The notes below the pieces were generated by a model. It was given only the letters and a program-made list of their open reading frames with translations, was not told the origin of the DNA and ran no database searches. Positions 53,232 to 62,983 of a stretch of 64,000 nucleotides of DNA are shown piece after piece. Origin of the DNA: Gallionellaceae bacterium (GTDB lineage: Bacteria > Pseudomonadota > Gammaproteobacteria > Burkholderiales > Gallionellaceae); NCBI GenBank assembly GCA_030823955.1, contig JAVBYO010000008.1, forward strand, positions 100,554-164,553. The letters are read 5' to 3'. The translations under genes and the position numbers were made by a program. Positions within the stretch are counted from its first letter, which is position 1. The number at the start of each line of letters is the position of its first letter.

Positions 53232-55763
53232 ATGGCAAACATCAAAAAAGTGACGTTTCTCAAGGCGGATTGGTTCGTCGGTCTGCTGGTCGCGTTGCTA
53301 TTCCTGTTCAGTGCTTCTTCCGATCTGCTGCAAAGTTTGGAGCGCAAGGCTTACGACTTGGCCGTGCGGGCTTCCGAGCGGACGCCCAGCGACAAGATCG
53401 CTGTCATCGCCATCGATGATCAGAGTATCGCCAATCTGGGGCGTTGGCCGTGGCCGCGTGAAGTGCAGGCGAAGTTGCTGGACATCTTGGCCAGCGGGCA
53501 GGCCAAGGTCGTCGGTCACACTGTATTGTTCTCCGAGCCACAGGTCGATGCCGGTCTGGAGTATGTCAACAAGATCGGCGCGCTGGTCGCGAATTCTTCC
53601 CTGAAAGAAAGCAATCCCGCCGAGTGGGAGCAGTTGAACCTGCTGTTGCAGGAGGCGCTGTCGCATCTGGATAACGATCTGAAACTGGCCGAGAGTATCG
53701 CGAAGGCCAATTCGGTGTTGCTGGGGATGTTGTTCGAGCTGGGCGAGCCGCAGGGCAACCCGGATAGTCCGTTGCCGGACTATGTGACCAGAAACGGTCT
53801 GGTCAATGTCACGCCGGGGGCGACGACGGCCATGCCCATCCCAAGCAACGGGGCGCAAGTCCCCATTCCCATGCTGGGTTCTTTCGCATTGGCGGTCGGG
53901 CATCTCAATGTCACGCCTGATGTGGACGGCGGGATACGTACCGAGCCGCTGGTGCTCAGTTATTTCAATCAGCATTATCCCTCTCTGTCGCTCATGCTGG
54001 TGGCCAAGAGTCTGAATCTGGAACCGCGCGACATCCAGGTGAGGGAAGGCGAGGCGGTGCAGGTAGGCAATCTGAAGATCGCGACCGATCCGATGTCGCG
54101 CATGTATACCTATTTCTACAGTGACCGGGACGGTAAGCCCGCGTTCCAGGTGGACTCGTTCTACGATGTGTTCAGCGGCAAGATCCCCGCCGAAAAATAC
54201 CGCGACAAAATCGTACTGATCGGCGCCACCGCAGCCGGTGTGGGCGCGCTGCAAGTGACTCCGGTGTCGGCGGCGATGCCGCCGGTGTTGACCTTGGCAC
54301 ATTCGGTTTCCAGCATCCTCAAGCAGGATTTCTTCGTGGTGCCGGGCTGGGCGTTCTGGGCCGAGCAGGCGGTGTTCCTGTTTGTCGCGCTGTATCTCAT
54401 CGTGTTGTTGCCGCGCCTGAGTGCCGGTATCGGTGCCGCCGTCACCACGGTGCTGTTCATCCTGCTGTTGTCCGGGCATTTCGTGCTGATGACCACGCAG
54501 GCGCTCTGGTTGCAGCTGATGACATCCGCCGCGTTGTTGCTGGTGGGGCATCTGTTGTTGACCACCAAACGTTTTCTGGTCACCGAAAAAGGCAAGATCA
54601 AATCCGATGCGGACTCGGCGGAGAGCAATCGTATGCTGGGGTTGGCTTTTCAGGGGCAGGGTCAGCTGGATATGGCGTTCGACAAGTTCCGCAAGGTGCC
54701 GGTTGATGACAGTCTGATGGATGTGCTCTACAACCTGGGGCTGGACTTCGAGCGCAAGCGTCAGTTCAACAAGGCCGAGTCGGTGTTCAAATACATGTCC
54801 GACTATAACCCCAAGTTCCGCGACTTGGAGCAGCGCCTGAATCAGGCGAAGGCGATGTCGGAGACACTGATCCTCGGCGGCAACAGCGGCAAGAGTAACG
54901 CCAGCACCATGGTGCTGGACAAGGCGGGGATGTCGAAGCCGATGCTGGGGCGTTATGAGATCGAAAAAGAGCTAGGCAAAGGCGCGATGGGTGTGGTCTA
55001 TCTGGGCAAGGATCCCAAGATCAGCCGCGTGGTGGCCATCAAGACCATGAACCTGTCGCAGGAGTTCGAGGAGGACGAGCTGGACGAGGTGAAGGCGCGT
55101 TTCTTCCGCGAGGCGGAGACGGCCGGGCGCTTGAACCATCCCAACATCGTCACGATGTACGACGCGGGAGAGGAGCACGACCTCGCCTTCATCGCGATGG
55201 AATTCCTCAAAGGCAAGGATCTGGTGCCGTATACCAAGCGCGACAACCTGCTGCCGCTGCCGCGCGTGTTGAGCATCATCGCGCGCGTGGCGGATGCGCT
55301 GGACTATGCCCATACGCTGCACGTGGTGCATCGCGATATCAAACCGGCCAACATCATGTATGACCCGGAAAGTGACACGGTGAAGGTCACCGATTTCGGC
55401 ATTGCGCGTATCACCGATTCTTCCAAGACCAAGACCGGCATGGTGCTCGGTACGCCGTCCTTCATGTCGCCCGAACAACTGGCCGGAAACAAGATCGGCG
55501 GGCAGTCCGATCTGTTCTCGCTGGGGGTGAGTCTGTACCAGATGGCCTGTGGTAAGCTCCCCTTCGAAGGGGAGTCGATGGCGCAACTGATGTTCCGTAT
55601 CACGAGTGAGTCGCCGACCGATATCCTGAGTGTGAATCCGGAGATTCCGCCCTGTGTCGTGGCGATCATCGATCAGGCGCTGGCCAAGACGCTGGAGCAG
55701 CGTTACCAAACCGGACGAGAAATGGCCGAGGCGATTCGCCAGTGTGCCGCCACCTTACATTGA
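53232..55763 (+). CDS. CHASE2-domain Ser/Thr protein kinase
   Basis: Membrane receptor kinase, 843 aa. Residues 14-30 form the first TM segment; an extracytoplasmic CHASE2 domain follows (about 35-350, DKIAVIAIDDQSIANLGRWP), then three TM segments (about 365-445), a TPR-like stretch (about 465-535), a linker with STMVLDKAG (558-566), and a Hanks-type kinase from residue 574. Kinase motifs: glycine loop ELGKGAMGVVYLG, Lys604 in VAIK, HRDIKPAN (700-707), DFG (721-723) and GTPSFMSPEQL. All catalytic residues are present. It heads the cluster with a PP2C phosphatase and FHA protein directly downstream. Confidence 0.93.
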   Translation: MANIKKVTFLKADWFVGLLVALLFLFSASSDLLQSLERKAYDLAVRASERTPSDKIAVIAIDDQSIANLGRWPWPREVQAKLLDILASGQAKVVGHTVLFSEPQVDAGLEYVNKIGALVANSSLKESNPAEWEQLNLLLQEALSHLDNDLKLAESIAKANSVLLGMLFELGEPQGNPDSPLPDYVTRNGLVNVTPGATTAMPIPSNGAQVPIPMLGSFALAVGHLNVTPDVDGGIRTEPLVLSYFNQHYPSLSLMLVAKSLNLEPRDIQVREGEAVQVGNLKIATDPMSRMYTYFYSDRDGKPAFQVDSFYDVFSGKIPAEKYRDKIVLIGATAAGVGALQVTPVSAAMPPVLTLAHSVSSILKQDFFVVPGWAFWAEQAVFLFVALYLIVLLPRLSAGIGAAVTTVLFILLLSGHFVLMTTQALWLQLMTSAALLLVGHLLLTTKRFLVTEKGKIKSDADSAESNRMLGLAFQGQGQLDMAFDKFRKVPVDDSLMDVLYNLGLDFERKRQFNKAESVFKYMSDYNPKFRDLEQRLNQAKAMSETLILGGNSGKSNASTMVLDKAGMSKPMLGRYEIEKELGKGAMGVVYLGKDPKISRVVAIKTMNLSQEFEEDELDEVKARFFREAETAGRLNHPNIVTMYDAGEEHDLAFIAMEFLKGKDLVPYTKRDNLLPLPRVLSIIARVADALDYAHTLHVVHRDIKPANIMYDPESDTVKVTDFGIARITDSSKTKTGMVLGTPSFMSPEQLAGNKIGGQSDLFSLGVSLYQMACGKLPFEGESMAQLMFRITSESPTDILSVNPEIPPCVVAIIDQALAKTLEQRYQTGREMAEAIRQCAATLH

Positions 55764-55785
55764 AGATGAAGCGCAGGGGGAAGAT

Positions 55786-56613
55786 GTGAACATACAAGAC
55801 GCACTGGAGATCGTAAGCCTGAGCCATCCGGGGATGGTCAGGTCGCACAACGAGGACAGTGTGACTTTCGATACCGCCGCGGGATTGGTCGTGCTGGCCG
55901 ACGGTATGGGCGGATATAACGCGGGCGAGGTGGCCAGCGGGATCGCCGTTTCCGTCCTGTCCAGCGAGATCAGGCATCACCTGCAGGATGTGCGTCCGGA
56001 GGAGCCGGATCCTTTCAGCGGCGAGGATGCCGGTGTCGTGTTGCTGCGTGACAACGTGCAAAAAGCCAACGCTTCCATCTACCACGCGGCGGAGAGTCAG
56101 CCGCAATATTCGGGTATGGGTACCACCATCGTCGCGGGTCTTTTCTACGATGACCGTGTGGCGGTCGCGCATGTAGGCGATTCGCGCATGTATCGCTTGC
56201 GTGGAGAGGTGTTCGAGACCATCACGCGCGACCATTCCCTGCTGCAGGAGCAGATCGACAGCGGCATGATCAGCGCGGCGGATGCGCGCACTTCGAAGAA
56301 TCGCAATCTGGTGACACGCGCGGTAGGTATCGACGCGGAAGTGGAGCCGGAGGTGCATGTTCACCAGGTGCAGGTGGGCGATATCTACCTGTTGTGCTCC
56401 GACGGCCTTAACGACATGATCGTCGATGAAGAGATCGGCGCGACGCTGAAGATGTTGAAGGCTAATCTGTCGTTGGCCGCATCGGCTTTGATCGAGCAGG
56501 CCAATGACAACGGCGGTCGCGACAATGTGTCGGTGATCCTGGTCAAAGTGAACGGCAGATTTGCCGCACCGCATGGCTGGGTCGCGAAACTCTTATCTTG
56601 GTTTAAGCATTAA
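55786..56613 (+). CDS. PP2C-family protein phosphatase
   Basis: PPM-type Ser/Thr phosphatase, 275 aa from GTG 55786. Motifs are SHPGMVRSHNEDSV, VVLADGMGGYNAGEVAS (metal-binding Asp), GMGTTIVAGL, VAHVGDSRMYRL, LLCSDGLNDMI and GGRDNVSVILV. It resembles Stp1/PrpC and should reverse the kinase encoded 22 bp upstream. Soluble, without a TM segment. GGGGGAA provides the ribosome-binding site. Confidence 0.93.
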   Translation: MNIQDALEIVSLSHPGMVRSHNEDSVTFDTAAGLVVLADGMGGYNAGEVASGIAVSVLSSEIRHHLQDVRPEEPDPFSGEDAGVVLLRDNVQKANASIYHAAESQPQYSGMGTTIVAGLFYDDRVAVAHVGDSRMYRLRGEVFETITRDHSLLQEQIDSGMISAADARTSKNRNLVTRAVGIDAEVEPEVHVHQVQVGDIYLLCSDGLNDMIVDEEIGATLKMLKANLSLAASALIEQANDNGGRDNVSVILVKVNGRFAAPHGWVAKLLSWFKH

Positions 56614-56628
56614 TCACGGGGATAGTAT

Positions 56629-57387
56629 ATGTCAGCCAAATTGATACTCAGCATGGACGGCGCGGTGCTGAAGGAATATGAGATAAGCAAGGAGCGCACG
56701 CTGATCGGGCGCAAGCCGCATAACGATATCGTCATCGAGAATCTGGCTGTCAGCAGCGAACATGCGGCGGTTATCACCATCCTTAACGATTCTTTCCTCG
56801 AGGATCTGGATAGCACCAACGGCCTGTCGGTCAACGGTGTGGTGACCAAGAAACATTTCCTGCAGAACAATGATGTGATCGAGATCGGGAAGTACAAACT
56901 GAAATATCTGAACGATCAGCCGGGAGAGGCGACACCCGAGGATTTTGAAAAGACCATGGTACTGAACCGACCTGCGAAAGCGGCACACGGTGATGCAACC
57001 GGACGCTTTACTCCGCCCGTTGCGGGGCACGGAGATGCCACGGGCAGGTTCGCAACATCATCGGTGGCCAAGCCGGCTGCGGCGATACCGGCACAGGCAC
57101 CCGCCGCGTCACAGCCATCCGCACAGCAGGCGGCGGTGCAGATACTGAACGGCCCGAATGCGGGGCGGGAATTGGAGCTGGTGAAAAGTCTGACCACACT
57201 GGGCAAGCCGGGTGTACAGGTGGCAGTTCTGGCGCGCCGTCCGCATGGCTTCTTCATCACCCATGTCGAGGGAGAGAGTTTCCCTTCCGTCAATGGAGCG
57301 TCTGTAGGCGAGCAACCGCACCAGTTGGCCGATCACGACATCATCGAGCTGGCCGGAGTGAAGATGGAGTTCTATTTCAAAGCCTGA
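56629..57387 (+). CDS. FHA-domain protein
   Basis: A 252-aa phosphothreonine-binding adaptor. The N-terminal FHA domain (about 20-90) has RTLIGRKPHNDIVIENLAVSS (read from LIGR to SS), SSEHA and DLDSTNGLSVNG, all canonical. A second, degenerate FHA-like fold covers about 165-250. Between them is an unstructured linker with EKTMVLNRP (Thr109) and two copies of HGDATGRF (Thr124 and Thr138), good candidate kinase sites. The same TMVL and GDATG motifs occur in the upstream kinase and the downstream ATPase. GarA/OdhI-like intramolecular switching is a plausible model. Confidence 0.9.
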   Translation: MSAKLILSMDGAVLKEYEISKERTLIGRKPHNDIVIENLAVSSEHAAVITILNDSFLEDLDSTNGLSVNGVVTKKHFLQNNDVIEIGKYKLKYLNDQPGEATPEDFEKTMVLNRPAKAAHGDATGRFTPPVAGHGDATGRFATSSVAKPAAAIPAQAPAASQPSAQQAAVQILNGPNAGRELELVKSLTTLGKPGVQVAVLARRPHGFFITHVEGESFPSVNGASVGEQPHQLADHDIIELAGVKMEFYFKA

Positions 57388-57439
57388 CCCGCTTTGATGA
57401 CATGCCGATGACGACTCCTGCATATTTAACGAGGGCTGC

Positions 57440-59641
57440 ATGAAAAAGCACGCGCTTTTGATCGGACTGGGTCTGGCCGTCGTTTTCCTGTTCATCGGCA
57501 ACGCGGCGAAGCTCTATCAAATGGGCTTCGTCAGCTTCATGGAGGCCAAGCTCTACGATACCCGCCTGCGCTGGACGATGCCGAACACCGTGGACGAGCG
57601 TATCGTCATTCTGGATATCGACGAAAAGAGTCTGCGCGACGAGGGGCATTGGCCCTGGGGGCGCGACAAGCTGGCACTGATGCTGGACAAGCTGTTCGAT
57701 AAATATGGTGTCGCGGTGTTGGGCTTCGACGTGGTCTTCGCAGAAAAGGACAACAGTTCCGGCCTGTCGGTGTTGCAGGATCTCGGGCGCAATCAGCTCA
57801 AGAACGTGCCGCAATTCCAATCTGTATTGGACCGGATCAAGCCGCAATTGGAATACGACACCCTGTTTGCCAGAAAGCTGCTGGATCGCAACGTCGTGCT
57901 GGGTTATTACTTCAACAGTTCGAACAACACTTCCGGAGCATTGCCCGATCCCGTTTTTTCGCCGGGGACATTCAAGGATCGTCCCATCGATTTCATCAAG
58001 TCGGACGGCTACGGCGGCAATCTGGAGCAATTGCAGAACCGTGCTGCCAGTGCGGGACATTTTACCCAGGCGCCGGATCCGGACGGCCTGGTGCGCCGCG
58101 TTCCCATGATAATCGAATACGACGGGGCCTACTACGAATCGCTGTCGCTGGCGATGGTGCGCACAGTGTTGGGCAATCCCCTCCTCAAGGCCGGTTACGG
58201 AAGTGATGACAAGGATTATGCCGGCCTGGAATGGCTGGAGTTCGACGATCTGCGTATCCCGGTCGACAGTGCCGCGAGTGCCTTGGTACCTTATCGCGGT
58301 TTCCGCGGCTCGTTCAGATATATCTCGGTCACCGATGTGTTGAACGAACGCGTTCCTCTGGAGGATTTGCAGCACAAGATCGTGTTGCTGGGGACGACGG
58401 CACCCGGTCTGCTGGACCTGCGCTCCACGCCGGTGGATGAGGTTTATCCCGGGGTCGAGATCCATGCCAACATGATCAGCGGCATCCTCGATCAATCGAT
58501 CAAATCCAGCCCGCCGTATATCCTGGCGGCCGAAGTGGTGTTGCTGCTGGTCATTGGTGTGGCATTGAGCTTTCTGTTGCCGTTGCTTAGTCCAATACAG
58601 GACACACTGGTCTCGCTGACGGTGTTGCTGGTGACGGTCGGAGTCAACGCCTATGTTTGGCAGCAAGGCGACATTGCCTTGCCGCTGGCCAATAGTCTGT
58701 TGATGGTGCTGGCGCTGTTCGCGCTGAATATGTCCTACGGCTATTTCGTCGAATCGCGGACCAAACGTCAGATCACCAATCTGTTCGGGCAATATGTCCC
58801 GAAAGAAGTCGTCGGTGAATTGAGCGAACGCCCGGAACAGGTCTCGATGGAAGGCCACAGCCGCGAGATGACCATCCTGTTCTCGGATGTGCGCGGTTTC
58901 ACCACCATCTCGGAAGGCCTCGACTCGAAAGAGCTGTCGCTGCTGATGAACGAGTTCCTGACGCCGCTCTCGCGTGTCGTCTATAAACACCGCGGCACGA
59001 TAGACAAATACATGGGCGACTGCATCATGGCGTTCTGGGGCGCGCCGTTGCCGGACGAGCGGCATGCGCACCACGCCATCGTGGCCGGTTTGGAGATGTT
59101 GCAGACACTGGAGACGTTGCAGCCTTATTTCAAGGAACGCGGCTGGCCGGCGATCCATATCGGTGTCGGTCTCAATACCGGCAAGGTGAGCGTCGGCAAC
59201 ATGGGCTCGGAGGTGCGGGTCGCTTACACGGTGATGGGTGATGCAGTGAACCTGGCGTCTCGTCTGGAGGGCATCACCAAAGAATACGGCGCGGGAATCG
59301 TGGTTGGCGAAAACACCATGAATGCCGCGCCGGATTTCGTGTATCGCGAACTGGATATGGTGCGCGTAAAAGGAAAAGATCTGCCGGTCGCTATCTATGA
59401 GCCACTGGGGCTATCCGGTGAAGTCGGGCAGGCGGTATTGGAGGAGATGGAGCGTTTTCATCAAGTCGTTCGCGCCTACCGCAAACAGGACTGGGATCAG
59501 GCCGAGGCGCGATTGTCCGAGCTGCTGAAAGCGGCCCCTCATGCCAAGTTGTACCAGGTCTACGCGGAGCGCGTGGCCTATTTTCGCGAACATTCCCCCG
59601 GTGCGGACTGGGACGGTGTGTTCGTGTTCAAGACAAAATAG
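57440..59641 (+). CDS. CHASE2-domain adenylate cyclase (class III)
   Basis: Membrane receptor cyclase, 733 aa. An N-terminal TM segment (about 5-23), CHASE2 domain (about 40-350, ERIVILDIDEKSLRDEGHWP), three TM segments (about 358-440), then a class III cyclase domain. Metal-binding aspartates are Asp483 (LFSDVRGFT) and Asp527 (KYMGDCIMAFWG). The adenine-specifying Lys of IDKYMGD and Asp of MGDAVNLASRLEG are present, so cAMP rather than cGMP is predicted. A short helical tail follows. Its CHASE2 partner is the kinase earlier in the cluster, so both may sense a related signal. Confidence 0.93.
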   Translation: MKKHALLIGLGLAVVFLFIGNAAKLYQMGFVSFMEAKLYDTRLRWTMPNTVDERIVILDIDEKSLRDEGHWPWGRDKLALMLDKLFDKYGVAVLGFDVVFAEKDNSSGLSVLQDLGRNQLKNVPQFQSVLDRIKPQLEYDTLFARKLLDRNVVLGYYFNSSNNTSGALPDPVFSPGTFKDRPIDFIKSDGYGGNLEQLQNRAASAGHFTQAPDPDGLVRRVPMIIEYDGAYYESLSLAMVRTVLGNPLLKAGYGSDDKDYAGLEWLEFDDLRIPVDSAASALVPYRGFRGSFRYISVTDVLNERVPLEDLQHKIVLLGTTAPGLLDLRSTPVDEVYPGVEIHANMISGILDQSIKSSPPYILAAEVVLLLVIGVALSFLLPLLSPIQDTLVSLTVLLVTVGVNAYVWQQGDIALPLANSLLMVLALFALNMSYGYFVESRTKRQITNLFGQYVPKEVVGELSERPEQVSMEGHSREMTILFSDVRGFTTISEGLDSKELSLLMNEFLTPLSRVVYKHRGTIDKYMGDCIMAFWGAPLPDERHAHHAIVAGLEMLQTLETLQPYFKERGWPAIHIGVGLNTGKVSVGNMGSEVRVAYTVMGDAVNLASRLEGITKEYGAGIVVGENTMNAAPDFVYRELDMVRVKGKDLPVAIYEPLGLSGEVGQAVLEEMERFHQVVRAYRKQDWDQAEARLSELLKAAPHAKLYQVYAERVAYFREHSPGADWDGVFVFKTK

Positions 59642-59662
59642 CCGTGCAAGGATGACACACCG

Positions 59663-60427
59663 ATGAAATTGAGGATATTGGGTTGCAGCGGCGGCATCGG
59701 TGGCAATCTGCGCACCACTTCCATGTTGCTCGACGACGACGTGCTGATCGATGCCGGAACCGGCGTGGGCGATCTGAGCCTGACCGAGATGATTCGGATC
59801 GATCATGTCTTCGTGACGCATTCGCATCTCGACCACATCGCGAGTATCCCGCTGATGGTCGACAGTGTCGGGTTCATGCGCGATACCCCGCTCACCGTGC
59901 ATGCCACGGCGGAGACCATAGCGATATTGAAACAGCATGTGTTCAACTGGAAGATATGGCCGGATTTCAGCGAGATCATGAACGAGCAGCAGCCCTGTAT
60001 GCGTTATGAGCCCCTCGAACTGGGCAAGACGGTTGCACTGGGCGGGCGCAGGATCACACCGCTGCCCGCGAACCATGTCGTGCCGGCGGTGGGTTTTCAT
60101 CTGGAGAGCGGTGCGGGCAGTCTGGTGTTCACCGGCGACACGAGTACATGCGAGGCGTTGTGGGATGCCGTCAACCGTATCGATGATCTGCGATATCTGA
60201 TCGTGGAAACTGCGTTCTCCAATGTGGAGCTGGAGTTGGCGGTGAGATCCAAACATTTTTGCCCCAGCCTGCTGGCCAAAGACCTGCTCAGGCTGAAACG
60301 CGATCCGCAGATATTCATCACGCATCTGAAACCGGGCGAAGTCGAGCTGACTATGCGCGAGATCGGGGAGTGTGTGAGCGGATTCATTCCGAAGATGCTG
60401 CAAAACGGGCAGATTTTCGAGTTTTAA
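59663..60427 (+). CDS. Metallo-beta-lactamase-fold cyclic nucleotide phosphodiesterase candidate
   Basis: A 254-aa soluble protein with the class II phosphodiesterase/MBL motif THSHLDHI (residues 52-59), plus PANHVVPAVGF, FTGDTSTCEALW and FITHLKPGE, supplying the expected two-metal ligands. Class II phosphodiesterases hydrolyse cAMP. Directly after the adenylate cyclase (21 bp), a cAMP-degrading role is the simplest reading, though ribonuclease Z-like or other MBL activities cannot be excluded. Confidence 0.82.
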   Translation: MKLRILGCSGGIGGNLRTTSMLLDDDVLIDAGTGVGDLSLTEMIRIDHVFVTHSHLDHIASIPLMVDSVGFMRDTPLTVHATAETIAILKQHVFNWKIWPDFSEIMNEQQPCMRYEPLELGKTVALGGRRITPLPANHVVPAVGFHLESGAGSLVFTGDTSTCEALWDAVNRIDDLRYLIVETAFSNVELELAVRSKHFCPSLLAKDLLRLKRDPQIFITHLKPGEVELTMREIGECVSGFIPKMLQNGQIFEF

Positions 60428-60567
60428 AGACAGGGATGGATTGAAGATATGCAAGACACTTGGGGGAATGATCGTGTTGCGAAAGGACGGGCCGGTATGT
60501 CGCCATCGTGCCGCGACATTGGTCTGTATCGGTTCCAGGTGCGAATGATGAAACGGTCGGGGCGGTT

Positions 60568-62961
60568 ATGAACAGTACGGAGCAAGTCAATGTGAACGAT
60601 GTGGGTGCCCAGTTAGAGTTCACCAAGAACCTTAATCAGGTCACCAACAAGATCCATGCGACGAACAATATCGACGAGATCATGCTGGATGTCAGTAAAG
60701 ACATCTGCGGCCTGTTCAATGCCGACCGGCTGACCATCTATGTCGTCGGCGAAGACAAGACTTCGCTGGTATCCAAGGTCAAGACCGGTCTGAATTCGTT
60801 CAAGGATCTGAAGCTGCCCATCGCGGAGCAGAGTATCGCCGGATTCGCGGCATTCAATAAGAAGCTGCTCAATATCAAAGACGTGTACGACGAACAGGAG
60901 CTCACCGGATTCAGCTCATCGTTGCATTTTTTGCAGGATGTGGACAAACGCACCGGATACCGCACCAAACAGATGCTGGTTGCACCCATCATGGAGGCCA
61001 GCAGCGGCGAATTGATCGGTGTGATGCAGATCATCAACAACAAGGCCGAGCAACCATTTCCGACTTTGGTGGAGGAGGGCGCGCGCGAACTCAGTCAGAC
61101 GCTGGCGGTGGCATTGCGCCAGCGCCAGCAACAGGCCGGTGCGGTCAGGACGAAATACGATTATCTGGTCGCGGATGCGGTCATGTCGGCGGCCGAATTC
61201 GAACTGGCCACACGCACGGCGCGGCGCAAAGGGATAGATATCGAAGACGTGCTGATCGACGAGTTCCAGGTAAAGACTGAAGCATTGGGCAAGGCCTTGT
61301 CGAGCTTCTTTGGCGTACCCTACGAGACCTATCGTGCTGACCGTATCAAACCCGGAGAACTGCTCAAGAACCTGCGCCGCGAATACGTGGAAAGCAGCCA
61401 CTGGGTGCCGGTCGATGACACGCCGGACGGGCTGATCATCCTGACCACCGATCCGGAGCGTATCCAGGCTTCGCGTGTGGTCAACAACATCTATCCGAAA
61501 TACCGGCTGATCTACAAGGTCTGTCCGCAGCGCGAATTCAAGGCCACACTTGATCTGTTCTACGGCGGTGGCGGGAGCGCAACGGGCGATGCCACCGGCA
61601 GTTTCGAAGACCTGGGATCGATGGACGATCTGCTGACTTCGATGGGCGGGGACGAGGAAGAATCGAGTGCGGTCAGCCAGGAAGATGTCAGTGCCGCCGC
61701 CGACAACGAGCTGGTCAAACTGGTGAACAAGATCATCGTCGATGCCTATAAGATGGGGGCATCGGATATCCATATCGAACCGATGCCGGGCAAAGGCAAA
61801 ACCGGCATCCGTTTGCGCAAAGACGGCTCGCTGCTCAATTACATCGAAGTGCCATCGACCTATCGCAACGCGCTGGTGACGCGCCTGAAGATCATGTGTG
61901 ATCTGGACATTTCGGAGAAACGCAAGCCGCAGGACGGCAAGATCAAGTTTAAGAAATACGGCCCGCTGGATATCGAGTTGCGTGTGGCGACCATCCCCTC
62001 GCAGGGTGGCGTGGAAGACGTGGTGATGCGTATCCTGGCCTCGGGTGAACCCATCCCGCTGGACAACATGGGTTTCTCGGTGCGCAACCTGGAGCTGGTC
62101 AAAGTCACGGTGAGCAAGCCTTACGGACTGTTCTTCGTGTGCGGTCCGACCGGCTCCGGTAAAACCACCACGCTGCACTCCATCCTGAAATTTATCAACA
62201 CGCCCGAGACCAAGATATGGACGGCGGAAGACCCGGTCGAAATCACGCAAAAGGGCCTGCGCCAAGTGCAGGTGAACAAAAAAGCCGGACTGGATTTTGC
62301 CACGGTGATGCGCGCTTTCCTGCGTGCCGACCCGGATGTGATCATGGTGGGTGAAATGCGCGACAAAGAAACGGTGTCCACCGGTATCGAAGCCTCGCTC
62401 ACCGGCCACCTAGTGTTTGCGACCCTGCACACCAACAGCGCGCCGGAGTCCATCAGCCGTCTGCTCGATATGGGTATGGACCCATTCAACTTCGCCGATG
62501 CCTTGCTCGGCATTCTGGCGCAGCGTCTGGCCAAGCGGCTGTGCAAGGACTGCAAGAAGCCGCATATCGCCAGTCAGGAAGAGATCAAGGCACTGCTCAC
62601 TGAATACGCGGCGGAGCTGTTGAGTACCGAGACCTGGAAGAAGGACACCAATACCGCCTACAAGGGGCTGTATGCCGAGTGGATCAAACTGTTCGCCGAC
62701 GACAAGGGGCAGATCACGCTGTATGAACATGTAGGCTGCGAGAAATGCTCCGGCACCGGATATCGCGGGCGCGTCGGTTTGCACGAGTTGCTGATCGGTA
62801 CCGATCCGATAAAGAAAGGTATTCAGGAACATGCGCGCGTTGCTGAATTGTTCGCCATCGCGCTGGAAGAAGGGATGCGTACCCTGAAACAGGACGGTAT
62901 CGAAAAAGTGCTGTCCGGCATCACCGATATTCATCAAGTACGTGCGGTGTGCATCAAATAA
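60568..62961 (+). CDS. GAF-domain PilB/GspE-type secretion ATPase
   Basis: A 797-aa type II secretion/type IV pilus assembly ATPase with an added sensor. The N-terminal GAF domain (about 15-190) reads FNADRLTIYVVGEDKTSLVS. A GspE/MshE N-domain follows (about 200-330, IDIEDVLIDEFQVKTEALG). The linker holds GDATGSF (340-346) and an acidic stretch. The ATPase core has ASDIHIEP, Walker A GPTGSGKTT (about 525), Asp box, Walker B DPDVIMVGEMRD, the HTNSA motif, and a zinc tetracysteine (CKDCKK and CEKCSGTGYRGR). ATG 60568 was chosen over an upstream ATG that would add 20 poorly coding residues. No pilin or secretin gene is within the window. Confidence 0.93.
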   Translation: MNSTEQVNVNDVGAQLEFTKNLNQVTNKIHATNNIDEIMLDVSKDICGLFNADRLTIYVVGEDKTSLVSKVKTGLNSFKDLKLPIAEQSIAGFAAFNKKLLNIKDVYDEQELTGFSSSLHFLQDVDKRTGYRTKQMLVAPIMEASSGELIGVMQIINNKAEQPFPTLVEEGARELSQTLAVALRQRQQQAGAVRTKYDYLVADAVMSAAEFELATRTARRKGIDIEDVLIDEFQVKTEALGKALSSFFGVPYETYRADRIKPGELLKNLRREYVESSHWVPVDDTPDGLIILTTDPERIQASRVVNNIYPKYRLIYKVCPQREFKATLDLFYGGGGSATGDATGSFEDLGSMDDLLTSMGGDEEESSAVSQEDVSAAADNELVKLVNKIIVDAYKMGASDIHIEPMPGKGKTGIRLRKDGSLLNYIEVPSTYRNALVTRLKIMCDLDISEKRKPQDGKIKFKKYGPLDIELRVATIPSQGGVEDVVMRILASGEPIPLDNMGFSVRNLELVKVTVSKPYGLFFVCGPTGSGKTTTLHSILKFINTPETKIWTAEDPVEITQKGLRQVQVNKKAGLDFATVMRAFLRADPDVIMVGEMRDKETVSTGIEASLTGHLVFATLHTNSAPESISRLLDMGMDPFNFADALLGILAQRLAKRLCKDCKKPHIASQEEIKALLTEYAAELLSTETWKKDTNTAYKGLYAEWIKLFADDKGQITLYEHVGCEKCSGTGYRGRVGLHELLIGTDPIKKGIQEHARVAELFAIALEEGMRTLKQDGIEKVLSGITDIHQVRAVCIK

Positions 62962-62983
62962 TCCAACCATTCATACGGAACAG

